DNA of 5,344 bases from assembly GCA_947653315.1 (NCBI GenBank), contig CANTGP010000236.1, forward strand, positions 1 through 5,344, in the 5' to 3' direction. Shown here one piece after another: positions 1-5,344 of this stretch; the first letter of the stretch is position 1, and each line of letters starts with the position of its first letter. A program made the position numbers and the translations under genes. Source of the stretch: an uncultured Lachnospiraceae bacterium (GTDB taxonomy: Bacteria; Bacillota; Clostridia; Lachnospirales; Lachnospiraceae). The notes under the pieces were generated by a model that searched no databases, was not told the origin of the DNA, and worked only from the letters and a program-made list of their open reading frames with translations.

Positions 1-1
1 C

Positions 2-2134
2 CTGGATTACCACGACGATACCGGGGAATATATTGGTACCATCCATATCTCCGACCAAGCTTATCCTTGCGAATGGTCGCTTACGGATTTGGTCGTATCC
101 GATGTAAGGGGAAACAAAGCATACGCGGAAAGTTTTCTGGAAGACTGGCGCGATACTTACCCATGGTATTACCGGGTAAAAGCAGGGGATACCTTCCGGG
201 AGGATGTAAAAGATGTTAAAATCACATTTTACGGATTCGCAAAACAGGCGGACGGAAGTTTTCGGTATGGCTCTGAACTGTTCTCACAAACCGTGGAAAA
301 TATAGGAAGACGGACTACTTTAAGAGAGCTCGGCATCTCCCTGCCCCGGCCAATGGAAGGCCTGACTGCGGTATGGGAATACGGCGACCTGCATAAGCGG
401 GAAATCGACGAAGATTCCGTACTGCTGTTTCAAGGTCCGGAAGACAGAAACTATGATATTTATGCCCGTTATGATAAAGGCTGTGCCAACGTCACACTCA
501 CCTACATGACAAAGGACAACGGAATAAAGACCGCCGTCTTTCCCTTCTTCACCGCCAAAGAAACCACTTTTAAAGAGGTGCTGGATACCTTTCCGCTGCC
601 GGAAGATGCAAAAACGGAAGGCTTTTCGGGCTTTCAACTAAAAGACGAAATGGACGGTACCATACAGGTCGGCGCCTGGGCAAACTTTTCCGCAGAGGCG
701 GAGTATCACAACTGTCAGGTAGCATGGCACACCAGGTACCTGGATGAAAACGGCAGCGAAAAATCCGAAGTCATCGCCGCCTCCTACGAAAAAGGCACCG
801 ACGTAAAGGATGCCCTGGCAGCCCTGAAAGCACCCGCGGGCGCGGAAGCAATGGGATTTGAAGCATGGGTCCTGACGGATACCGCCGGGGAAGACGGACT
901 GTCCCAACCGATGACGGACCTGTATGCCACCGCCGTATACCGGGGAAAAACCACCGTGGACATCTCCTATACCTACCGCGGGGAAGACGGGGCGCTCACC
1001 TGCGGCGGCGGACTGATGCTCATGGACGGGGAAAACCTTTCCGATGCCGCCATCCAGGGGGAAGCCACGGACGCCTTTAAAAACGTAAAACACCTGAAGG
1101 GCCTGCTGCTGCAGGAATGGACCGGCGGTACGGAAACCGACCTGGGAAGATACAAAAAAATCAGCTTTTTGGCAGTATACTATAACTGCGCCGTCATTTT
1201 AAAATACCCGGACGGCTCCTGCCAATACGTCGTCGTGCCAAAAGGCGCCCCGTTCACACTGCCTACCGAAAATGAAACGTATACCGACATCTTATGGGAA
1301 GGCTGCGCGGCAGGGGAAACCGTAACCATTACCGAAGACAGGGAATTCCTTGTGTCAAATGCCAAACCAAAAGACACCTCTGCGGACAAACCCTCCGGTA
1401 CAAAACCTTCCATGGATGAAATTCGGAAAATCATAGAAGAAATCAACCGTACGGAAAACGGCGGAACCGTCCGCGTTGACATGAAAAAGGCAACGGTCGT
1501 GCCGAAAGAAATGTTGGAAGCCATCCAGGGAAAGGAAATAAACATCGTCCTCGACATGGGCGCCTACCGCTGGTCCATCCGAGGAGCCGATGTTCTTGCA
1601 TCCGTCCTTAAGGATACCGATTTGGAAGTAACCATGGATACGGACGCCATTCCGCCCAGCCTTGTGGATTCCCTTGCGGAAGGAAAACCCTCCACCCAGT
1701 TGTCCCTGACGCACAACGGGGACTTCGGGTTCCGGGCAGACCTTACCTTAAACCTCGGCAGCGGTCACGCCGGCGGCACCGGGAATTTATACTACTATGA
1801 CAGTTCCGGAAAACTGGTTTTCCGCAACGCAGGGGAAATCGGAGCGGACGGCACGGTCAGCCTCTCCTTCTCCCATGCCTCCGATTACGTCATCATCATT
1901 GACCATGCGCCGTCAGGAAATGAAAACGGAGGTGGAAATGGGGATGAAGACGGGGACAACAGCAATAACGAAACAGGAGCAGAAGACAGTCCGGGGGAAA
2001 TCCAAAACGGCAGACCGTCAGATCAGCCAAAAGACAGCGGTCAAAAGACAATTCCTGCCGGAAGAAACGGAAACCATAACGAAACCGGTACGGATAGCGA
2101 CAGACCAAAGAGCCCGAAAACGGGAGAATTTTAA
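2..2134 (+). CDS. Large repetitive cell-surface protein, 5'-partial (710 C-terminal residues visible)
   Basis: The reading frame is open from the left edge, so the N-terminus (and any signal peptide) is outside the window. A TTG at 89 is internal, with no ribosome binding site before it. Residues here count from base 2. Residues 1-45 look like the end of a bacterial Ig-like domain (a W-x-L stretch followed by D-x-x-GN). Residues 69-449 form about five divergent beta-rich repeats of 60-85 residues. Residues 470-637 match, from memory, a C-terminal domain common in Lachnospiraceae surface proteins: GGTVxVxM, then VPKEMLEAIQGK, then HNGDFGF and SHASDY. Residues 638-703 are a polar Gly/Asn/Asp/Glu-rich linker, and the protein ends in SPKTGEF. 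There are seven cysteines; three (161, 238, 396) sit at the same place in different repeats. No enzymatic motif is seen. It is probably an exported, wall-associated binding or structural protein; the ligand is unknown. A strong terminator follows 31 bases after the stop. Confidence 0.85.
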   Translation: MDYHDDTGEYIGTIHISDQAYPCEWSLTDLVVSDVRGNKAYAESFLEDWRDTYPWYYRVKAGDTFREDVKDVKITFYGFAKQADGSFRYGSELFSQTVENIGRRTTLRELGISLPRPMEGLTAVWEYGDLHKREIDEDSVLLFQGPEDRNYDIYARYDKGCANVTLTYMTKDNGIKTAVFPFFTAKETTFKEVLDTFPLPEDAKTEGFSGFQLKDEMDGTIQVGAWANFSAEAEYHNCQVAWHTRYLDENGSEKSEVIAASYEKGTDVKDALAALKAPAGAEAMGFEAWVLTDTAGEDGLSQPMTDLYATAVYRGKTTVDISYTYRGEDGALTCGGGLMLMDGENLSDAAIQGEATDAFKNVKHLKGLLLQEWTGGTETDLGRYKKISFLAVYYNCAVILKYPDGSCQYVVVPKGAPFTLPTENETYTDILWEGCAAGETVTITEDREFLVSNAKPKDTSADKPSGTKPSMDEIRKIIEEINRTENGGTVRVDMKKATVVPKEMLEAIQGKEINIVLDMGAYRWSIRGADVLASVLKDTDLEVTMDTDAIPPSLVDSLAEGKPSTQLSLTHNGDFGFRADLTLNLGSGHAGGTGNLYYYDSSGKLVFRNAGEIGADGTVSLSFSHASDYVIIIDHAPSGNENGGGNGDEDGDNSNNETGAEDSPGEIQNGRPSDQPKDSGQKTIPAGRNGNHNETGTDSDRPKSPKTGEF
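206..1348 (+). repeat. About five divergent tandem repeats (protein level) in the surface protein
   Basis: Each unit begins with a beta-strand pattern of the type A-x-Y-(x)-C-x-V-x-hydrophobic-x-Y and a G-containing turn. It continues with a V/A-rich strand, a T-x-x-(E/D)-(V/A)-L helix-like stretch, and a strand with a G-F-x-x-(W/F) core. Approximate units are 206-457, 458-688, 689-922, 923-1162 and 1163-1348. The clearest matches are YDKGCANVTLTY, YHNCQVAWHTRY, YRGKTTVDISYTY and YYNCAVILKY. The DNA copies have diverged too far to be direct nucleotide repeats. Unit borders were set by eye and may be off by several residues; the first unit is the weakest. The fold resembles small beta-grasp or InlB-type surface repeats, but I cannot assign a family. 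Confidence 0.55.
2111..2131 (+). other. Sortase-like SPKTGE motif at the extreme C-terminus, without membrane segment
   Basis: The last seven residues are SPKTGEF, followed directly by TAA. In Clostridia, (S/L)PKTG(D/E) normally precedes about 20 hydrophobic residues and a short positive tail, which together form the sortase sorting signal. Those parts are absent here. Neither of the other two forward frames past this point encodes a hydrophobic stretch before the terminator, so a simple single-base frameshift does not restore it. Confidence 0.6.
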
Positions 2135-2165
2135 CAGCTTCGGAAAAATTTCGGGAAAATTTCAG

Positions 2166-2196
2166 AAAACGGCATGGCTTTGGCCATGCCGTTTTT
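2166..2196. terminator. Bidirectional intrinsic terminator between the convergent genes
   Basis: A perfect 10-base stem, ACGGCATGGC (2169-2178) with GCCATGCCGT (2183-2192), closes a TTTG loop. Flanking A and T runs extend it (2166-2168 with 2193-2195), and CAG/CTG just outside can add further pairs with one bulged T. On the plus strand the stem is followed by TTTTT, ending the surface-protein transcript. On the minus strand it is followed by TTTT and a second T-rich run, and it lies 35 bases past the deoC stop, so it can also end the deo transcript. Confidence 0.85.
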
Positions 2197-2231
2197 CTGT
2201 TTGACTTACCGCCTTCCGCTTTCATCCGTTT

Positions 2232-2918
2232 TTATTCGCTTTCATCCTTTTCCATCAGTTTCACCAAACGGCTCGTTCCCAGCCGGTCCGCCCCAAGACG
2301 GAGAAATTCTTCCGCATCTTCAAAAGAAGTAATTCCCCCTGCCGCCTTTATTTTCACGTTTTTCCCCACATGTTCCCGCATCAGCGCCACATCCGCAAAG
2401 GTTGCGCCCGCTGTGGAAAAACCGGTGGATGTCTTAATATATTCCGCCCCTGCGTTTGTTACGGTTTCGCACATCTTCTTCTTTTCATCATCCGTCAGCA
2501 GGCAGGTTTCGATGATTACTTTCAGGATTTTCCCGCCGCATGCTTCATGCACCTGACGGATTTCCTCCTCGATTTCCCCGTACTTTTTATCCTTTACACT
2601 GCCGATGTTAATCACCATGTCGATTTCCTCCGCTCCGTTGCGGACGGCATCCCCTGCCTCAAACGCCTTCACGGCAGCGGTGCTGTAACCGTTCGGGAAT
2701 CCGATGACTGTGCAGACAGGCAGCTTCCCTTCCACATACGCTGCGGCACGCTTCACGTAAGACGCCGGTATGCAGGCGGACGCCGTCTTATATTTCATTC
2801 CGTCATCCAGAATTTTGCGGATTTCTTCCCATGTCGCCGTCTGCGCCAGCAATGTGTGATCTACTTTTTTAAGAATTTCCTTTTTTCTTATTCCGGTTAT
2901 TCCATCCCTTTTATCCAT
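2232..2918 (-). CDS. deoC: Deoxyribose-phosphate aldolase (DeoC)
   Basis: Cytoplasmic class I aldolase that cleaves 2-deoxy-D-ribose 5-phosphate into acetaldehyde and D-glyceraldehyde 3-phosphate, the last step of deoxynucleoside catabolism. The 228-residue product has a normal length for Firmicutes enzymes. It shows the TIM-barrel family signatures in order: KVDHTLL (18-24), SACIPASYV (47-55) including the active-site-region Cys49, VIGFPNG (71-77), EEIDMVINI (97-105), EYIKTSTGF (159-167) and KIKAAGGI (189-196). By comparison with the E. coli enzyme, Lys162 forms the Schiff base, Asp100 and Lys191 are the proton-relay residues. The ATG start is preceded by AAAGGAA six bases upstream. It lies 35 bases downstream of deoB, whose product makes its substrate, so the two are surely co-transcribed. 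It is intact, with nothing missing. Confidence 0.97.
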   Translation of the reverse strand: MDKRDGITGIRKKEILKKVDHTLLAQTATWEEIRKILDDGMKYKTASACIPASYVKRAAAYVEGKLPVCTVIGFPNGYSTAAVKAFEAGDAVRNGAEEIDMVINIGSVKDKKYGEIEEEIRQVHEACGGKILKVIIETCLLTDDEKKKMCETVTNAGAEYIKTSTGFSTAGATFADVALMREHVGKNVKIKAAGGITSFEDAEEFLRLGADRLGTSRLVKLMEKDESE

Positions 2919-2924
2919 ATAACA

Positions 2925-2931
2925 TTCCTTT
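2925..2931 (-). promoter_or_regulatory. Ribosome binding site of deoC
   Basis: On the minus strand, AAAGGAA stands six bases before the ATG, inside the 35-base gap between deoB and deoC. The gap is too short and shows no clear -35/-10 pair, so deoC depends on upstream transcription. Confidence 0.7.
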
Positions 2932-2953
2932 CTTTTTTCTTCAGCGGTATCCG

Positions 2954-4159
2954 TTACGCCAACTGCCCAAGCACCGAATGCCCTATGGTTCCTTCCGGCA
3001 TTTCCAGTCCGAAATTATCCGCAACCGTTGCCCCGACCACCGCGAAATTATCCTGGTCTGGCAGCTTTCCCGCACCCTCCATGGAAGGGGAATACGCCAA
3101 AAACGGGACTTTTTCCCTTGTATGGTCCGTTCCGGTATGGGTCGGGTCATTCCCATGGTCCGCCGTCAAAATCAGCAGGTCGTCTTCCCGCAGTACTCCG
3201 AGAAGCGTCTCCAGTTTTTCGTCAAACCGCTCCAATTCCGCCGCGTAACCTTTCACATCCCTGCGGTGCCCCCACAGCGCGTCGAAATCCACCAAATTGA
3301 CATAACACAATCCCGTAAAATCCCTGGCCGCTATCTCTATCGTCTGTTCCATCCCATGGACCGAACTTTTGGACTTATTGGACTCTGTCAGCCCTTCCCC
3401 GTCAAAAATATCGAAAATCTTCCCGACGGAAATCACGGAAAGACCGGCATCCTTTAAAACGTCCAGCGCCGTTCTTCCGTAAGGTTTCAGGGCATAATCA
3501 TGACGGTTGCTGGTACGCTTAAACTCCCCCTTCTTCTTTCCGGTATAAGGTCTTGCAATGACACGTCCCACCTTCCATTCGTCCTTCCTCGTAATCTCCC
3601 TCGCGATTTCACAGCAGCGGTAGAGTTCCTCCAGCCCGAACGTTTCCTCGTTCCCGCAAATCTGCAACACGGAATCCGCCGAAGTATAAACAATCATATG
3701 CCCCGTGGCGATTTCCTCCTCCGCCAATTCCTCCAAAATCTCCGTCCCGCTGGCGCTCTTGTTGCCGATAATGGTCCGCCCGGTCCTTTTGGACAACTCC
3801 TCCAACAGCTCCGGCGGAAATCCGGTTTCCGTAAAAGTACGGAACGGTTTCGTAATATGCAGTCCCATCATTTCCCAATGCCCGGTCATCGTATCTTTCC
3901 CCGTACTCGCTTCTTTTAATTTCATGTAATAGCCCATGGGCTTTTCCACGGGAGCCACGCCCGCCATGGGATGCAGGTTCGCCAAGCCGAGATTCCGCAG
4001 GTTCGGAATCCTTAATCCGTTCACGGAAGCGGCGATATGCCCTAACGTATCCGTTCCGGCATCACCGTAAGATGCCGCATCCCCAAGCGCCCCCACTCCC
4101 AGCGAATCCAGGACGATTACAAAAATCCGTTTATATTTCTTCATTTCACATTTCTTCAT
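2954..4159 (-). CDS. deoB: Phosphopentomutase (DeoB)
   Basis: Mn-dependent cytoplasmic enzyme of the alkaline phosphatase superfamily. It interconverts (deoxy)ribose 1-phosphate and (deoxy)ribose 5-phosphate, linking nucleoside phosphorolysis to the DeoC step and the pentose phosphate pathway. The product has 401 residues, close to the roughly 390-400 usual in Firmicutes. By comparison with the Bacillus cereus enzyme, all key residues are present: metal ligands Asp18 ([10 protein letters not shown]), Asp293 and His298 ([12 protein letters not shown]), Asp334 and His335 (TADHGNDPT) and His346 (GTDHTRE), and the phosphorylated Thr90 in [10 protein letters not shown]. Asp162 lies in the substrate-binding SADSVLQI motif. 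I chose the ATG at 4159 because AAGGGAG lies ten bases before it; the longer frame from 4204 would overlap the upstream gene, and an ATG at 4144 has no good binding site. It sits 22 bases after the oxidoreductase and 35 before deoC. Confidence 0.97.
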   Translation of the reverse strand: MKKCEMKKYKRIFVIVLDSLGVGALGDAASYGDAGTDTLGHIAASVNGLRIPNLRNLGLANLHPMAGVAPVEKPMGYYMKLKEASTGKDTMTGHWEMMGLHITKPFRTFTETGFPPELLEELSKRTGRTIIGNKSASGTEILEELAEEEIATGHMIVYTSADSVLQICGNEETFGLEELYRCCEIAREITRKDEWKVGRVIARPYTGKKKGEFKRTSNRHDYALKPYGRTALDVLKDAGLSVISVGKIFDIFDGEGLTESNKSKSSVHGMEQTIEIAARDFTGLCYVNLVDFDALWGHRRDVKGYAAELERFDEKLETLLGVLREDDLLILTADHGNDPTHTGTDHTREKVPFLAYSPSMEGAGKLPDQDNFAVVGATVADNFGLEMPEGTIGHSVLGQLA

Positions 4160-4169
4160 TGTTTTCCCA

Positions 4170-4176
4170 CTCCCTT
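4170..4176 (-). promoter_or_regulatory. Ribosome binding site that decides the deoB start
   Basis: On the minus strand, AAGGGAG lies ten bases before the ATG at 4159 and just after the upstream TGA (4184-4182). This places the deoB start at 4159 rather than 4204 or 4144. Confidence 0.65.
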
Positions 4177-4181
4177 TTCCG

Positions 4182-5153
4182 TCACCGCTCCTGCGGATAA
4201 ACAAGACCCCAATCCCTTCGGACGGAATCCATCAGTTCCATCATGGATATGCTGTCTTCCAACGGCATGGAGCGGCTCTCTATCCTGCCGTTTCCGATAC
4301 ACTCCATGCATTCCAGGAATTCATATTCGTATCCGGTAATCTGCTCCGGCACTTCCATGCGCCGTACCAGTCGGTCATCCGTGTCAAATACGGAAATGCT
4401 TTGGGGATTGTTGATGTTTTCCACCACGATATAGCCCTTTTCCCCGTAAAAGATTCCTTTCCTGTCCGACCGGCCGTAAATGCCATGGGTCAGGACTGCC
4501 GTCCGGCCGTCCTGATACATCAGCGTAATGCTTTCCATTCCGTCCACGCCCGTATCCGTAAACCGGACGGAAGACTCGATGCGTTCAATTTCCCTTCCGA
4601 AATGCATCACCGCAAAGTTTAAGCCGTACACGCCCACGTCCAGCAGCGCGCCTCCTGCCAGTTCCGGCAAAACGATTCTCGGCTTTCCGCTGATGGGATA
4701 AGACAGGTTCGCCGTCAGCATGGATATCCTGCCGATCATTCCGCTCTCCAAAATATCCTGAATCAGTCTGCGGGAAGGCATGTATCTGGTCCAAATCGCC
4801 TCCGCCACAAAAACCCCCGCCTTTTGTGCCAACTCCTTCACTTCCCGCGCCTGTCCGGCATTCATGGTAAAGGCTTTTTCACAAAGCACGGGTTTTCCGT
4901 ACCGGATGCACATCTTCATATCCTCGTAATGGCAGGAATGGGGCGTGGCAATGTAAACGAGCTCCACCTCCGCATCCGCCGCCAAATCCTCATAACTGCC
5001 GTATGCCTTTGCAAAACCGTATTCTTCCGCCGCTTCCCGCGCACGCTCTGCCGTGCGGGACGCGATGGCATAACACTGCACATTTTCCATGCCTTTTAAC
5101 GTGGCTACAATCGACTTCACGATTCCGCCGGTTCCTAAAATACCGATTTTCAT
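4182..5153 (-). CDS. Gfo/Idh/MocA-family NAD(P)-dependent oxidoreductase
   Basis: Predicted cytoplasmic sugar- or diol-type dehydrogenase of 323 residues, a usual length for the family. The N-terminal Rossmann fold begins [11 protein letters not shown] (GxGGI, 6-11), with a second strand ending in SRTAERA (32-38) and the [12 protein letters not shown] segment (67-78). The family EKP motif appears as CEKAFTMN (91-98), with the likely catalytic Lys93. [11 protein letters not shown] (117-127) and [10 protein letters not shown] (167-176, Asp172) follow, leading into the C-terminal beta-sheet domain. The EA-(M/I)-WTR motif points to the dihydrodiol dehydrogenase/xylose dehydrogenase-like branch; the substrate cannot be told from sequence. 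The ATG at 5153 is preferred over an in-frame ATG at 5189 because AAGGAGG lies nine bases before it and the Rossmann fold begins at once. Its start overlaps the preceding stop (ATGA), and deoB follows after 22 bases. A role with deoxyribose or ribose derivatives is only an inference from position. Confidence 0.92.
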   Translation of the reverse strand: MKIGILGTGGIVKSIVATLKGMENVQCYAIASRTAERAREAAEEYGFAKAYGSYEDLAADAEVELVYIATPHSCHYEDMKMCIRYGKPVLCEKAFTMNAGQAREVKELAQKAGVFVAEAIWTRYMPSRRLIQDILESGMIGRISMLTANLSYPISGKPRIVLPELAGGALLDVGVYGLNFAVMHFGREIERIESSVRFTDTGVDGMESITLMYQDGRTAVLTHGIYGRSDRKGIFYGEKGYIVVENINNPQSISVFDTDDRLVRRMEVPEQITGYEYEFLECMECIGNGRIESRSMPLEDSISMMELMDSVRRDWGLVYPQER

Positions 5154-5344
5154 GTGTGAATCCCTCCTTCTATTTTTTCCATGACACAACGATGTTTTTT
5201 TGCCGTCCTGTCATAACTGATTCCCGCCAATATGACCTCATCCGCATATTCTTCCGCCTTTTGCATATACTTCTTTTCCTTTATCTGTGCCAATGCCGCC
5301 ATACAATCCTCATCCACTTTCAGTTCCAAAATGATCGCCGGTTT
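5150..5344 (-). CDS. C-terminal end of a PD-(D/E)XK nuclease-domain protein (PDDEXK_9 / AAA-ATPase-like type), 5'-partial
   Basis: Reading the minus strand from the window edge gives 64 open codons ending in TGA at 5152-5150. The start lies beyond the window. The visible part begins KPAIILELKV: a strand with the E-x-K (residues 7-9) of the PD-(D/E)XK nuclease core. It continues with a helix ALAQIKEKKY and a strand-plus-tail of the type ILAGISYDRTAKKHRCV. This order (E-x-K, QIxxKKY, GIxYDxxxKxH) is what I know from the C-terminal PDDEXK_9 (DUF1703) domain attached to AAA-ATPase-like proteins. These are very abundant in Lachnospiraceae and Bacteroidetes and have no firmly established function. 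The stop overlaps the start of the oxidoreductase by four bases, implying translational coupling. Codon-level continuity supports a real gene, but domain assignment rests on a short segment. Confidence 0.8.
   Translation of the reverse strand, partial: KPAIILELKVDEDCMAALAQIKEKKYMQKAEEYADEVILAGISYDRTAKKHRCVMEKIEGGIHT
5163..5169 (-). promoter_or_regulatory. Strong ribosome binding site of the oxidoreductase, inside the preceding gene
   Basis: AAGGAGG on the minus strand lies nine bases before the ATG at 5153, within the last codons of the nuclease-domain gene (encoding Glu-Gly-Gly). Together with the ATGA overlap it marks a coupled junction and fixes the oxidoreductase start. Confidence 0.75.

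Noticed and set aside
89..91. TTG at 89 as the start of the surface protein
   Set aside because: The frame is open upstream to base 2 with domain-like sequence (Ig-like ending), and no ribosome binding site precedes the TTG. It is an internal Leu codon.
320..1714. Several open frames on the minus strand under the surface-protein gene
   Set aside because: They overlap the long coherent plus-strand frame, lack ribosome binding sites or recognisable domains, and have odd compositions typical of antisense frames.
2135..2231. Possible small gene or RNA gene in the convergent gap
   Set aside because: Apart from the terminator hairpin and the short tandem repeat, nothing resembling a tRNA, riboswitch or coding frame with a ribosome binding site is visible.
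2370..3248. Long open frame on the plus strand (292 codons) opposite deoC and deoB
   Set aside because: It lies antisense to two genes with complete catalytic motifs and crosses their junction. Its translation shows no family signature, so it is a by-product of the codon use on the other strand.
4160..4204. Upstream ATG at 4204 as the deoB start
   Set aside because: It would overlap the oxidoreductase end and add 15 non-conserved residues. A ribosome binding site fits the ATG at 4159 instead.
5154..5189. Upstream ATG at 5189 as the oxidoreductase start
   Set aside because: The added residues precede the Rossmann fold without similarity and lie within the preceding gene. The AAGGAGG at 5163-5169 fits the ATG at 5153.

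Overview
The window most likely comes from an anaerobic Gram-positive bacterium of the Clostridia, probably Lachnospiraceae. This is an inference from three things: the kind of repetitive surface protein with a Pro-Lys-Thr-Gly-like C-terminus, the short strong purine-rich ribosome binding sites, and the tail of a PDDEXK_9-type protein typical of that family. No rRNA, tRNA, CRISPR array, insertion sequence or riboswitch is visible.

Layout: two blocks converge on one shared terminator. The left block (plus strand, 2-2134) is the 3' part of a large, probably secreted, cell-surface protein. Its N-terminus lies outside the window. It has an Ig-like remnant, about five divergent beta-rich tandem repeats, a conserved C-terminal domain, a polar linker and a final SPKTGEF. 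This ends like a sortase signal but lacks the hydrophobic segment and charged tail. About 97 bases of intergenic DNA follow, holding a strong hairpin at 2166-2196 that can terminate transcription from both sides.

The right block (minus strand, 5344 down to 2232) is a tightly packed gene row. In transcription order it holds the C-terminal end of a PD-(D/E)XK nuclease-domain protein, a Gfo/Idh/MocA-type oxidoreductase, phosphopentomutase (deoB) and deoxyribose-phosphate aldolase (deoC). The first two overlap by four bases (ATGA), and the later gaps are 22 and 35 bases, so one transcript is likely. The promoter is not in the window.

deoB and deoC are consecutive steps of deoxynucleoside salvage. 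DeoB turns deoxyribose 1-phosphate into deoxyribose 5-phosphate, and DeoC splits that into acetaldehyde and glyceraldehyde 3-phosphate. All expected catalytic residues of both enzymes are present. The roles of the oxidoreductase and the nuclease-domain protein in this row are unknown. I see no convincing new system; the points most worth a second look are the truncated anchor signal of the surface protein and the odd partners upstream of deoBC.
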